Positions 9,771 to 18,665 of a stretch of DNA of 64,000 nucleotides are shown here, piece by piece. The stretch lies in contig NZ_BMZP01000003.1 of NCBI RefSeq assembly GCF_014652855.1, forward strand, positions 1-64,000. Direction: 5' to 3'. How positions within the stretch are numbered: the first letter of the stretch is position 1; the number at the start of each line of letters is the position of its first letter. The notes below the pieces were generated by a model that saw only the letters and a list, made by a program, of their open reading frames with translations, did no database searches and was not told the origin of the DNA. A program made the position numbers and the translations under genes. The DNA is from Novosphingobium pokkalii (GTDB taxonomy: Bacteria; Pseudomonadota; Alphaproteobacteria; Sphingomonadales; Sphingomonadaceae).

Positions 9771-10604
9771 ATGAGCAGCAGCCCCTGGAGCCACAGCCGC
9801 CGTACCGGCGTGGCCGACGATGTCGACTTCGCCATTCGCGGCAGCGACTTGCAGTTTGTGGAGATCGAGCTTGATCCGGGCGAAAGCGCCGTGGCGGAGG
9901 CCGGTGCCTTTGTCTGGAAGGACGCCACGATCGAGATGACCACGGTCTTCGGCGACGGTAGCGAACACGACGGCGGCGGTTTCATGGGCAAGCTGCTGGG
10001 CGCGGGCAAGCGCCTGGTGACCGGTGCCAGCCTGTTCACCACGGTGTTCACCCATCGCGGCCAGGGCAAGGCCCGCGTCGCCTTTGCCGCGCCGGTGCCG
10101 GGCACGATCCTGCCGCTCAAGCTTTCCGACCTGGGCGGCACGCTGATCTGCCAGAAGGACAGCTTCCTGGCGGCGGCGCGTGGCGTGTCGATCGGCATCG
10201 CGTTCCAGCGCCGGATCATGACCGGCCTGTTTGGCGGCGAAGGCTTCGTCATGCAGCGGCTCGACGGCGATGGCTGGGTCTTCGTGCAGATGGGCGGCAC
10301 ACTGGTGGAGCGCGAACTGGGGCCGGGCGAGCAGTTGCACGTCGATACTGGCTGCCTTGCCGCCTACACGCCGTCGGTGGAATTCGATCTGGTCACCGCA
10401 GGCGGGGTGCGCAGCGTGCTGTTTGGCGGTGAAGGCCTGTTCTTCGCGCGACTGACCGGGCCGGGCAAAGTGTGGATCCAGTCCCTGCCTTTCGCCCGCC
10501 TGGCCGGGCGCGTGGTGGCAGCGGCCATTCCCGGCGGCGGCAGCAACCGGGGCGAAGGCTCGATCCTTGGCCCGCTGGGCGATTTCATCGACGGGAATCG
10601 CTAG
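9771..10604 (+). CDS. AIM24-like (TIGR00266-type) protein
   Basis: This 277-residue soluble protein is rich in glycine and beta-strand. Recognisable segments are LQFVEIELDPGESAVAEAGAF, ATIEMTTVFGDG and EQLHVDTGCLAAY, typical of the AIM24/TIGR00266 family, whose biochemical role is not settled. Start 9771 was chosen over the long upstream extension because AAGGAGGA lies 10 bases before it; an ATG at 9761 is too close to that site. The gene's TAG stop is the first three bases of a 102-bp dispersed repeat, so the C-terminus may have been set by insertion of that element. Confidence 0.85.
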   Translation: MSSSPWSHSRRTGVADDVDFAIRGSDLQFVEIELDPGESAVAEAGAFVWKDATIEMTTVFGDGSEHDGGGFMGKLLGAGKRLVTGASLFTTVFTHRGQGKARVAFAAPVPGTILPLKLSDLGGTLICQKDSFLAAARGVSIGIAFQRRIMTGLFGGEGFVMQRLDGDGWVFVQMGGTLVERELGPGEQLHVDTGCLAAYTPSVEFDLVTAGGVRSVLFGGEGLFFARLTGPGKVWIQSLPFARLAGRVVAAAIPGGGSNRGEGSILGPLGDFIDGNR

Positions 10605-10703
10605 AGTGCGATGACGAAAAGTGGGAACCGGTTTTTGTCAAAAATCGCGCGACCACAAATATCTAGAGCATGACGTCGGTTCATCGAAACGTCATCACGC
10701 TCT
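10602..10703. repeat. Dispersed 102-bp two-hairpin element, copy 1
   Basis: This shares 92 of 102 positions, with no gaps, with the copy at 35277-35378. The left part holds a near-palindrome (GACGAAAA...TTTTTGTC) around GTGGGAACCGG. The right part is a second hairpin whose arms are AGAGCATGA and TCACGCTCT. The first three bases form the stop codon of the AIM24-like gene. The core resembles, from memory, intergenic repeats common in alphaproteobacteria. Confidence 0.88.
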
Positions 10704-10719
10704 GGCGCTAGGCTTCGGA

Positions 10720-10796
10720 ACGGCCCTTCGACAGGCTCAGGGCGAACGGAATTCTGAAGTACCATTCCGTTCGGGCTGAGCTTGTCGAAGCCCTTG
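10720..10796. repeat. Long inverted repeat, REP-like, between convergent genes
   Basis: Two arms of about 30 bp, containing CCCTTCGACAGGCTCAGG and its near reverse complement CTGAGCTTGTCGAAGCCC, flank a short spacer. The element sits between the AIM24-like gene and the TonB receptor, both ending here, and probably acts as a transcription stop for both. The CTTCGACA-GCTCAGG core is, from memory, a widespread proteobacterial intergenic palindrome. Confidence 0.8.
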
Positions 10797-10809
10797 GCAC
10801 TTTGCTCGG

Positions 10810-13305
10810 TCAGAACTGTGTGCGCACGGTCAGGCCATAGGTGCGCGGGTCGCCCACCTGGCCCACGATCAGGCCGGTGTTGCCCGAAGCGACCGCCAAC
10901 TGGTCAAAATACTTGGTGTCGAACGCATTGCGCACCCAGCCGTAGATGTCGAACCGGCCGTCGCGGCGCACGCCGAGGCGGAAGTTGGTGAGCGCATAGC
11001 CTTCAACCCAGGTATAGGCCGAAGGCGTGGGGTTGGACGAGAAGCGCGAGCGGTAGTTGCCGTCAACGCCGAGGTAGACCTGCCCTTCCCCGCCGAACGC
11101 CTGGACCGGCAGGTTGACTTCGCCGCCATAGGAGAACGACCACTTGGACACGCCGGGCAGAACCTGGCCGGAAATGTCGCACGAGAGCGGGCTGACGCCC
11201 GAAACGCCCGGTGCTGCCGGCGGGCTGGTGAGATTGCCGTTGCTGTCCACCGGCTGCGTGCCGCCCGACAGTTCCGGCGGGCACGGCGCGTTCTTGAAGC
11301 GCACGTACTTGGCGTCGGTATAGGCCGCGTTGGAATAGACGCTGAAGCGTTCGCTGGGGCGCAGCGCGAAATCGACTTCGACGCCCTGGGTGCGGACCTT
11401 TTCGGCATTGGCGAGATAGCCGCGCAACGCGCCCACGGTGTAGTTGGACACCTGTGCCTGGTAATCGTTGATCTCGGTGCGGAAGGCCGCGACGTTGAAC
11501 GTGCCCTTGCGGCCCCAGAACTGCGTCTTGATGCCCACCTCGAAGTGGTTCACCCGCTCAGGCTTGATCGTGGCGAATTGCAGCAGCGGGGTGCCGTCGG
11601 TGTTGGAGGGCACGCCGTTGAGGTTGATCCCACCCGACTTGAAGCTTCGCGCATAGGTGCCGTAGACGTGGACGTCACGGGTTGGATCCCAGGCCAGGGT
11701 GACGTCGCCCGACAGGTTCCAGTCGCTGAAATTGGCCACGAAGTATTGCGGGGCCAGCACGGCGAGCTGCGCGGCTTCACGGCTGCTGTTGGCGCTTTTG
11801 CCGGTGGCGGGATTGATCTTGAACACCACCAGATTGCCGTTGCCGTCGGTGACGGTGGAATTGTAGACGCCGTCCTTCTTGTCGTAGTTCAGGCGCACGC
11901 CGGGCTGGATCGACAGCGTATCGGTCAGCTTGTAGCCGAACTTGCCATAGATCGCCGCGCTGGTGTTCTTCAGCGTGATGTCGTTGCTGGCGGTCAGGCC
12001 ATTGAGCACCGAAGGATCGTTGGACAGCGCATTGCTGGGCGCGATCAGGAACTTGCTGGCGGCCGGGCCTTGCTGCTGCACGCCGGTGGTGTGGATCTTC
12101 TGGTAGAAGCCGAACGCGCCGACGGTGTAGTTGAAGCGGCCGGTTTCGCCGGTCAGGCGCAGTTCCTGGGTATACTGGTCCTGGTGCGAGGGGTTGTTGG
12201 ACTTGGTGGTGATCGGCAGGCCGAGATAGTCGCGGTCGTTCGACGGATCCCAGTCCCAGAAGCGCCAGGCGGTGATCGAGGTGATCGTGCCCAGCCCGGT
12301 CTGGATCTTGGCGCGCAGCGAAACGCCGCCGGTTTCGTTCTTGGCGCGCAGGGCGACGTCTTCGTCGGTCAGGCGGTCGAACGGATTGGTGCTGGGCACG
12401 GCATAGTTCTGCGCGGCGGCGAGCGCGGCATACTGGCGGTTGGCGGGACGCTGGGTGGCGCCGGTGCGCACATAGACCAGGGCGCAGCAATTGGGGTTCT
12501 GCTTGTTGTAGTCACCCGCCAGGGTCACTTCCACGCCCGAACTGGGGCGCCACAGGAATTGCAGGCGAGCGCCCTTGTTGTCCTGCGAGTTGATCCACTG
12601 GCGCTGGGTGACGTTGTAGATCGTGCCGTCACGCTGGGTGAACGAGCCGGCGAGGCGCACGGCCAGGGTATCGCTGAGCGGGCCGGACACCGCGCCCTTG
12701 AGCTGGACGAAGCCGAGATTGCCGGCCGTGGCCTCCAGCCGGGCTTCGGGATCGAACGTTGGGGCGCGGGTGGTGATGTTGAGCGCGCCGGCGGTGGTGT
12801 TCTTGCCGAACAGCGTGCCTTGCGGGCCGCGCAACACTTCGATGCGGCTCACGTCTAGGAAGTCGAACGTGGATGAAGCAGCGCGGGCATAGAACACGTC
12901 GTCGATGTAGACGCCCACGCCCTGCTCGATGCCGTCGTTGGTCAGGCCGAGCGGGGCGCCGAGGCCACGGATGTTGACCGAGGTGTTGCGCGGGTTGGAC
13001 GAATAGAATTGCAGCGTGGGCGTAAGCTGCGTGAGGCGGCCGACGTTGAACGCGCCGGTGTTCTCGATATGCGCGCCGCCCACCACGGTGACGGCCAGCG
13101 GCACGGTCTGCACCGTTTCGGCGCGGCGACGGGCGGTGACGACGATGCTGTCATCGACCGGAGCCGCAGGGGCGCCCCCGCCGGACTTTTCTGCGACGGG
13201 CGCGTCGGACGCGGGCGCTTCTGAAGCGGCATGGGCCGGGGCGGCGAGCGCGAGAGCCAGGCCGGCGGAAGCCACCGACGTGGCAAGGTTGGCGCGAACG
13301 AGCAT
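10810..13305 (-). CDS. TonB-dependent outer-membrane receptor
   Basis: This 831-residue receptor imports a ligand across the outer membrane using TonB energy. A signal peptide ends around PAHA (residue 26), and DSIVVTARRRAE is the TonB-box region. The plug domain (about 55-165) contains NIRGLG and EVLRGPQGTLFGKNTTAGALNI. A 22-strand barrel follows, ending in the terminal Phe of TVRTQF. Start 13305 was preferred to 13332 because an AAAGGGA site precedes it and it gives a clean signal peptide. Sphingomonads carry many such receptors, and the ligand cannot be read from sequence. The upstream DUF2292 gene on the same strand hints at sulfur compounds. Confidence 0.93.
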   Translation of the reverse strand: MLVRANLATSVASAGLALALAAPAHAASEAPASDAPVAEKSGGGAPAAPVDDSIVVTARRRAETVQTVPLAVTVVGGAHIENTGAFNVGRLTQLTPTLQFYSSNPRNTSVNIRGLGAPLGLTNDGIEQGVGVYIDDVFYARAASSTFDFLDVSRIEVLRGPQGTLFGKNTTAGALNITTRAPTFDPEARLEATAGNLGFVQLKGAVSGPLSDTLAVRLAGSFTQRDGTIYNVTQRQWINSQDNKGARLQFLWRPSSGVEVTLAGDYNKQNPNCCALVYVRTGATQRPANRQYAALAAAQNYAVPSTNPFDRLTDEDVALRAKNETGGVSLRAKIQTGLGTITSITAWRFWDWDPSNDRDYLGLPITTKSNNPSHQDQYTQELRLTGETGRFNYTVGAFGFYQKIHTTGVQQQGPAASKFLIAPSNALSNDPSVLNGLTASNDITLKNTSAAIYGKFGYKLTDTLSIQPGVRLNYDKKDGVYNSTVTDGNGNLVVFKINPATGKSANSSREAAQLAVLAPQYFVANFSDWNLSGDVTLAWDPTRDVHVYGTYARSFKSGGINLNGVPSNTDGTPLLQFATIKPERVNHFEVGIKTQFWGRKGTFNVAAFRTEINDYQAQVSNYTVGALRGYLANAEKVRTQGVEVDFALRPSERFSVYSNAAYTDAKYVRFKNAPCPPELSGGTQPVDSNGNLTSPPAAPGVSGVSPLSCDISGQVLPGVSKWSFSYGGEVNLPVQAFGGEGQVYLGVDGNYRSRFSSNPTPSAYTWVEGYALTNFRLGVRRDGRFDIYGWVRNAFDTKYFDQLAVASGNTGLIVGQVGDPRTYGLTVRTQF

Positions 13306-13449
13306 GTCTTGGTCCCTTTCGCCATGCCGCATCGCGCGCGCGGAGGGGTTCCGTGGCGGCGGCGAACATGGTGTTTGTTGTGCTGTTGCCCCGGCTGGCG
13401 GCTCTCCGCAGAGCCATGATGCCGCCGTGGATGGTACTCTTTGACTTGG

Positions 13450-13626
13450 TCAGTTGGCCTTGAAGCGACGCTTTTCAGTCACGTCGATCTGGACGACGCG
13501 GCCTTCGTGAACAGTGAGGCCGACATGGCCGTAGCGCAGCCCGGACAGGGCCTCTCGCACGCTGTCGAGCGACTGCTCGATCAGGCGCGCGCTTTCCGGA
13601 TCGGGCGTGGCAGGTGTGGTGGACAT
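13450..13626 (-). CDS. Small DUF2292 (YezD-like) protein
   Basis: This 58-residue protein has the family core SVREALSGLRYGHVGLTVHEGRVVQIDVTEKRRF, the usual ending of YezD/DUF2292 proteins. Start 13626 is preferred over 13692 because MSTTPATPDPES leads directly into the helix and an AGAGAG site precedes it. In other bacteria such genes accompany sulfur-source uptake genes. Here it sits 144 bp before a TonB receptor on the same strand. Upstream, the + strand has CTAT (13683) and ATAG (13701) in a loose dyad that could be an operator; that is speculative. Confidence 0.75.
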   Translation of the reverse strand: MSTTPATPDPESARLIEQSLDSVREALSGLRYGHVGLTVHEGRVVQIDVTEKRRFKAN

Positions 13627-14115
13627 CGGCTCTCTCTTGCAAACGCGCGATCGGTGACGCGGCGTGTCTTGTTGCGCCCTTCCTATACTCAACTTACCCG
13701 ATAGACATTAAACGAGTTGTTGCGGGCCACAAAGCGAAACTTTCGCGCCGATGAACAGCGCGTCGAGCGCGCGCGCACCACGGCCGCGCCGACCAGCGCA
13801 GCAGGGCAAGGCATTGATACCTTTAGATACAGATAAAAGTCCGCAGCGGGCTTGGGCATGCGCGGCCAGCCCGCTGCGGATGGGCCGGGGCGGCGCGCCG
13901 TGGGACACGACTCACCAAGGCCAAGATGCAATCTAGCGCCACCAGCGACTCTGGCGAGCTGCGCGGCGGCAGAGCGCGCGCGATTCTCGACAAAACGAGT
14001 AGAGATTGACCAGGCGCCTGTAACGTTTCCTGACCAGGATGCTTTGCGCTTGCCAGGGCGCCCCCGCCCGGTGCTAGTGTGCCTCACAGTCATACCACAG
14101 TAGCAAAGAGGACCG
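13627..14115. promoter_or_regulatory. 489-bp divergent intergenic region, DUF2292 / ppk
   Basis: No gene is supported here. The notable content is a perfect 11-bp inverted repeat with a 17-nt loop at 13841-13879. The ppk promoter must lie in the last 100-200 bases. A CTGTAAC...CTGACC sequence at 14018-14035 recalls a phosphate-box but has the wrong spacing. Confidence 0.5.
13841..13879. repeat. Perfect inverted repeat, function unknown
   Basis: CCGCAGCGGGC (13841-13851) and its exact reverse complement (13869-13879) flank a 17-nt loop. There is no T-run, so it is not a standard terminator. It could be a small-RNA stem or a binding site in the DUF2292/ppk intergenic region. Confidence 0.65.
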
Positions 14116-16353
14116 ATGGCGCGCGGGACCGCAACAACAGCAAGCAGGACAGCAATCGTGGCAGAAACCAGCGCAGCGCCGGGTGGCGCGCTGCCCGTGC
14201 AAGGCCTTTCCCCGCTCGTTGATGGCCCTCCGCCACTGCGCTATTTCAATCGCGAGCTGAGCTGGTTGATGTTCAACCGCCGCGTGCTGGCCGAGGCGCA
14301 GAACACCAACTACCCGCTGCTGGAACGCCTGCGCTTCCTGTCGATCTCGGGCAGCAACCTGGACGAGTTCATGATGGTGCGCGTGGCGGGCCTGGCCGGC
14401 CAGGTGCGGCGCGGGATCGACGAAGTCTCGATCGACGGGTTCAGCCCGGCGCAGCAGTTGCAGCAGATCCACGGCGCGGTGGAAGACCTGGTGAGCGCGC
14501 AGCACGTGGTGCTGGGCGAGCTTTCCGGCCTGCTGGCCGAGGCGGGCATCCACATGGTGGGCGACAAGCCCCTGCCCCGCGCGCAGTCCGATTGGCTGGC
14601 ACGCTATTTCGCCGAGCATGTGATGCCGGTGCTCACCCCGCAGGCGATCGACCCGGCGCACCCCTTTCCGTTCATCGCCAACCAGGGCACGGGCATCCTG
14701 TTCTCGATGGTGCGGGTGGCCGACAACGACCCTGTCACCGAGATGATCCTGATCCCGCCCTCGCTGCCGCGCTTTGTGCGCCTGCCCGAGGATGGCGGCT
14801 GGATCAGCATCGAGGAACTGGTGCGGCGCAACGCCGCCACGGTGTTCCCCGGCTTCCGCCTGCAAGGCTCCGGCACGTTCCGCGTGCTGCGCGACAGCGA
14901 CATGGAGATCGAGGAAGACGCCGAAGACCTGGTGCGCTATTTCCGCACCGCGATCCAGCGGCGGCGGCGCGGCAAGGTGATCATGCTGCAATTGCAGGAG
15001 GATTTCGATCCCACCGCCGAGCAGTTGCTGCGCGACAAGCTGCGGCTGGACTATGCCCTGGTGGTGAAATCGCCGGGCCTTCTGGCGATGAACGGCCTTT
15101 CCCAGATCGTCGACATGCCGCGCCCCGAATTGAAGTTCGAGCCCTATAACCCGCGCTATCCCGAGCGTGTGCTGGAGCACGATGGCGATTGCTTTGCCGC
15201 GATCCGCGAGAAAGACCTGGTGATCCACCACCCGTTCGAGAGTTTCGACGTGGTGATCGATTTCCTGCGGCAGGCGGCCGAAGACCCCGATGTGGTGGCG
15301 ATCAAGCAGACGCTCTATCGCGCCGGCAAGCAATCGGCAGTGATCGCCGCCTTGATCGCCGCGGCCGAGGCGGGCAAGTCCGTCACCGCCGTGGTCGAAC
15401 TCAAAGCGCGGTTCGACGAGGAGCAGAACCTGCACTGGGCCAGCCAGTTGGAACGCGCGGGCGTGCAGGTGATCTATGGCTTCGTCGACTGGAAGACCCA
15501 CGCCAAGGTGTCGATGGTGGTGCGGCGCGAAGGCGATGGCTATCGCACCTATTGCCACTTTGGCACCGGCAACTATCACCCGGTGACCGCGCGCATCTAT
15601 ACTGACCTGTCGTTCTTCACCGCCGATCCCAAGGCGGCGCGCGATGCCGGGCAACTGTTCAATTTCATCACCGGCTATGTCGAGCCCAAGAACACCGAGT
15701 TTCTCTCGATCTCGCCGATCGGGCTGCGCCGCACGCTCTATGACTGCATCGAGCGCGAGATTGCCTTTGCCCGCGCCGGCAAGCCGGCGACGATCTGGGC
15801 CAAGCTCAACGCGCTGACCGACAGCCGCCTGATCGAGCGGCTCTATGCCGCTGCGCAGGAAGGTGTGGACATCGCCCTGGTCGTGCGCGGCATCTGCTGC
15901 CTGCGGCCGGGCGTGCCGGGGCTTTCGGAGCGGATCACGGTCAAGTCGATCATTGGCCGCTTCCTGGAACACAGCCGCATCTGGGCCTTTGGCAACGGCG
16001 CCGCCCTGCCCAATCGCCGCGCCAAGGTGTTCATTTCCTCGGCCGACGGGATGAGCCGCAACCTGGACCGGCGCGTGGAAGTGCTGGTGCCGATCCGCAA
16101 CAAGACGGTGCACGACCAGATCCTCGACCAGGTGATGCTGGCCAACCTGATCGATACCGAGCAAAGCTGGACTTTGCACGCCGATGGCGATTATCAGCGG
16201 GTTTCGTGTCGTTCCGACGCGGGCGAGAAACCGTTCAATGTGCACCGCTATTTCATGACCAATCCTTCGCTTTCGGGCCGTGGCGCGGCCCTGACCAAGG
16301 GGCGCAAGGTGCCCAAGCTGGCGCTCCGGCGCGGCGGCGCGACGGTGGATTGA
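14116..16353 (+). CDS. ppk: Polyphosphate kinase
   Basis: This 745-residue PPK1 reversibly makes polyphosphate from ATP. All family parts are visible: an N domain starting at YFNRELSWLMFNRRVL (about residues 42-57), the SGSNLDEFMMVRVAGL segment, and two phospholipase-D-like catalytic domains. The phosphorylated histidine corresponds to H462 in KTHAKVSMV and the second catalytic histidine to H619 in FLEHSR. The N-terminal 35 residues are a variable Ala-rich extension. The exopolyphosphatase gene follows after 8 bp, so synthesis and breakdown are co-transcribed. Confidence 0.97.
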   Translation: MARGTATTASRTAIVAETSAAPGGALPVQGLSPLVDGPPPLRYFNRELSWLMFNRRVLAEAQNTNYPLLERLRFLSISGSNLDEFMMVRVAGLAGQVRRGIDEVSIDGFSPAQQLQQIHGAVEDLVSAQHVVLGELSGLLAEAGIHMVGDKPLPRAQSDWLARYFAEHVMPVLTPQAIDPAHPFPFIANQGTGILFSMVRVADNDPVTEMILIPPSLPRFVRLPEDGGWISIEELVRRNAATVFPGFRLQGSGTFRVLRDSDMEIEEDAEDLVRYFRTAIQRRRRGKVIMLQLQEDFDPTAEQLLRDKLRLDYALVVKSPGLLAMNGLSQIVDMPRPELKFEPYNPRYPERVLEHDGDCFAAIREKDLVIHHPFESFDVVIDFLRQAAEDPDVVAIKQTLYRAGKQSAVIAALIAAAEAGKSVTAVVELKARFDEEQNLHWASQLERAGVQVIYGFVDWKTHAKVSMVVRREGDGYRTYCHFGTGNYHPVTARIYTDLSFFTADPKAARDAGQLFNFITGYVEPKNTEFLSISPIGLRRTLYDCIEREIAFARAGKPATIWAKLNALTDSRLIERLYAAAQEGVDIALVVRGICCLRPGVPGLSERITVKSIIGRFLEHSRIWAFGNGAALPNRRAKVFISSADGMSRNLDRRVEVLVPIRNKTVHDQILDQVMLANLIDTEQSWTLHADGDYQRVSCRSDAGEKPFNVHRYFMTNPSLSGRGAALTKGRKVPKLALRRGGATVD

Positions 16354-16361
16354 GCCAAACC

Positions 16362-17843
16362 ATGCCGTTTGGCCTGACCCGGGGCAAGGACACGCGCACG
16401 CGCGCGATCATCGATATTGGTTCCAACACCGTGCGCCTGGTGGTCTATGGCCAGCCGTTGCGCGCGCCCAAAGTGCTGCACAACGAGAAAGTGACTGCGC
16501 GGCTGGGCAAGGGCGTGGCCGAAAGCGGCGATCTTTCGCCCAAGGCCATGGCTCTGGCCCTCGCCTCGCTCGCCCGGTTCAAGGCGATCCTGGGCTTGCA
16601 AGGCGTGACCGAGGTGGATGTGGTGGCCACCGCCGCCAGCCGCGATGCCGGCAATGGCCCCGCCTTTCTGGAGGCGATCGCCAAGCTGGGGCTAACCCCG
16701 CGCCTGCTGTCTGGCGAAGAGGAAGCGATCACCAGCGCGCACGGCGTGCTTGGCGCCTTCCCCCGCGCCAAGGGCGTGGTGGGCGATCTGGGCGGCGGCA
16801 GCCTGGAACTGGTGGACGTGGATGGGGAGCGCTGCACCCATGGCGTCAGCCTGCCGCTGGGCACGCTGCGCTTGCCCGGCCTGCGCGCGCAGGGGCAGCG
16901 GGCTTTCGGGCAGAAGATCACCAAGGCGCTGGCCAAGGCGGAATGGAAAGCCACGCCGGGGCAGACGCTCTATCTTGTCGGCGGCTCGCTGCGCGCCTTT
17001 GCCCGCCATGTCATGGTGCAGACCAGGTTTCCGATCGACGATCCCCATGGCTATGAAGCCGATCCGGCCGTGGCGCTCAAGCTCGCCAAGGCGATGGCGC
17101 GGCGCAAGGGCGAGACGATCGGGCCGATTGCCGGGGTTTCCAGCGGGCGCCTGGCCAGCCTGCCCGATACGGCCGCGCTGCTCGCCGTGCTGATTGCGCG
17201 GTTGAAGCCGGAGCGGCTGGTCTTTTCCGCCTGGGGCCTGCGCGAAGGCGTGCTGTGGGAAGCGATGCCCGAAGCCGTGCGCGGACAAGACCCACTGGTG
17301 GCCGGCGCCTCTGCCTTTGCGCAGGAGCATGGCATTGCCGCCAACACCGCGAGCATGGTGGCCGGCTGGACCGCCGGGATCGTGCAGACCGACGGGCCGG
17401 ACCGCCGCGAGCGCCTGCGCCTGGCCGCCACGATGCTGTGCATGGCCTCGGCCACGGTGGAGCCCAACTTGCGCGGCGACCTGGCGCATGAATGGGGCCT
17501 GCGCAAACGCTGGATCGGCGCCACCGCCCGCGACCGCGCGATGCTCGCCGCCGCGATGATCGCCAACACCGGCAAACTGGTGCTGCCGCCAGACCTGCCG
17601 CAACTTGCCAGCCCCGCCGCCTTGCGTGAGGCGCAAGCCTGGGGCCTCGCCACCCGCCTGTGCCGCCGCTTCACCGTGGGCGCGCCCTCGGCGCTCAACG
17701 GCAGCACTTTGCGCCGCGAAGGGGAAACGCTGGTGATGGAAGTGGAAGACCGCCACGCCGTGCTGATCAACGACAGCGTGGGGCGGGACTTGAAGGCCTT
17801 GGCGGCGCATCTGGGGCTGAAGGGGGCGATCCGGGAGCGTTGA
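16362..17843 (+). CDS. ppx: Exopolyphosphatase (Ppx/GppA family)
   Basis: This 493-residue enzyme releases phosphate from polyphosphate, or from pppGpp in some homologues. The ASKHA phosphate-binding signature AIIDIGSNTVRLVVY lies at the N-terminus. Further motifs are VVATAASRDA, the catalytic-site SGEEEAITSAHG and the second phosphate loop VVGDLGGGSLELVDV. A helical HD-like C-terminal region follows. Start 16362 lies 8 bp after ppk and has no strong ribosome-binding site, which suggests translational coupling. The upstream open frame into ppk is not coding in this phase. Confidence 0.94.
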   Translation: MPFGLTRGKDTRTRAIIDIGSNTVRLVVYGQPLRAPKVLHNEKVTARLGKGVAESGDLSPKAMALALASLARFKAILGLQGVTEVDVVATAASRDAGNGPAFLEAIAKLGLTPRLLSGEEEAITSAHGVLGAFPRAKGVVGDLGGGSLELVDVDGERCTHGVSLPLGTLRLPGLRAQGQRAFGQKITKALAKAEWKATPGQTLYLVGGSLRAFARHVMVQTRFPIDDPHGYEADPAVALKLAKAMARRKGETIGPIAGVSSGRLASLPDTAALLAVLIARLKPERLVFSAWGLREGVLWEAMPEAVRGQDPLVAGASAFAQEHGIAANTASMVAGWTAGIVQTDGPDRRERLRLAATMLCMASATVEPNLRGDLAHEWGLRKRWIGATARDRAMLAAAMIANTGKLVLPPDLPQLASPAALREAQAWGLATRLCRRFTVGAPSALNGSTLRREGETLVMEVEDRHAVLINDSVGRDLKALAAHLGLKGAIRER

Positions 17844-17888
17844 GGCAGGGCACTTGAGGTTGACCCGGCCTTGCGTTATAACGCCTGT

Positions 17889-18116
17889 ATGAACGCCAGT
17901 CTGAAAATCACCAGGATCGGCAATTCTGCCGGTGTTGTCCTGCCCAAGGAACTGCTGGCCAAGCTGCGCGCCGGGGTGGGCGACACGCTCTACGTGTCCG
18001 AAACCCCGGACGGCATCCGCATCACCGCGTCCGATCCGACGTTCGAGGCCAAGATGGCGCTGGCCGAACAGATCATGCGCGAGGACAGGGACATCCTGCG
18101 CGTGCTGGCCAAGTAA
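17889..18116 (+). CDS. AbrB/MazE-type antitoxin
   Basis: This 75-residue protein has a swapped-hairpin AbrB domain at its N-terminus: SLKITRIGNSAGVVLPKELLAKL, then VGDTLYVSETPDGIRITA. The C-terminal helical tail (FEAKMALAEQIMREDRDILRVLAK) would bind and neutralise the toxin. It precedes the Doc-type toxin gene by one base and should autoregulate the pair. Start 17889 was chosen over 17871 because the domain begins there. Pairing of an AbrB-type antitoxin with a Doc-type toxin, in place of Phd, is a known variant. Confidence 0.9.
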   Translation: MNASLKITRIGNSAGVVLPKELLAKLRAGVGDTLYVSETPDGIRITASDPTFEAKMALAEQIMREDRDILRVLAK

Positions 18117-18117
18117 C

Positions 18118-18528
18118 ATGGCCCAGAACGCCGAGCCGGTGTGGATCGAAACCGAACTCGCCCTGGCGATCCATGACCGCCAACTGGCCGAGCATGGCGG
18201 CCCGATGGGCCTGCGCGATGCAGCAGGACTGGAATCCGCCCTCGCCCGCGCGCGCCACCAGTGGAGCTATGGCGAAACCGACTTGTGCCAGTTGGCCGCA
18301 GCCTATGCTTATGGCCTGGCGCGCAACCACCCTTTTACCGACGGCAACAAACGCACCGCCTGGGTGCTGGCGCGCCTGTTTCTGGCGCTGAATGACGTGC
18401 GGATCGTGTTCGCGCCGGAAGACGCCGTTCGGGCCATGCTGGCCTTGGCGGCGGGGACGCTGGATGAAGCGGATTTGGCGGATTGGTTTCGGGAGCGGTT
18501 GTTGGCTGACAGTGGGGCGGGATTATGA
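18118..18528 (+). CDS. Doc/Fic-family toxin (death-on-curing type)
   Basis: This 136-residue small Fic-fold protein has the active-site loop HPFTDGNKRT at residues 71-80. The entry helix LAAAYAYGLARN and exit helix AWVLARLFLALN are both family-typical. Doc toxins phosphorylate EF-Tu and block translation, while canonical Fic proteins transfer AMP. The loop has glycine after Asp as in Fic and GNKR as in both, so the exact chemistry is open. The length matches Doc (about 126-135 residues), and the catalytic histidine is intact. The antitoxin gene lies one base upstream. Confidence 0.9.
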   Translation: MAQNAEPVWIETELALAIHDRQLAEHGGPMGLRDAAGLESALARARHQWSYGETDLCQLAAAYAYGLARNHPFTDGNKRTAWVLARLFLALNDVRIVFAPEDAVRAMLALAAGTLDEADLADWFRERLLADSGAGL

Positions 18529-18665
18529 TCGAAAGCGCGACGCAGTTCACGGACGTGGGATTTTTCGCTTCTGTCACCTAAATTCCATGCGAATTCACCT
18601 GTCATCGGCATTTGATATATTGCCCCAGAATTATCAAGAACTAAAAATAATGCCTGGAGGAAAAA
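18529..18665 (+). promoter_or_regulatory. AT-rich leader of the orphan membrane protein gene
   Basis: This gap becomes AT-rich from about 18580. It contains TTGATA (18612) and TATCAA (18632) as an inverted repeat, a possible TTGCCC -35 (18620) and TAAAAA -10 (18642) with 16-bp spacing, and a strong GGAGG ribosome-binding site (18656-18660). It looks like an imported promoter for the next gene. Confidence 0.4.

Noticed and set aside
14018..14035. Phosphate-box-like sequence before ppk
   Set aside because: The two half-sites are 12 bp apart, not 11, and match poorly. It is not enough to claim PhoB control.
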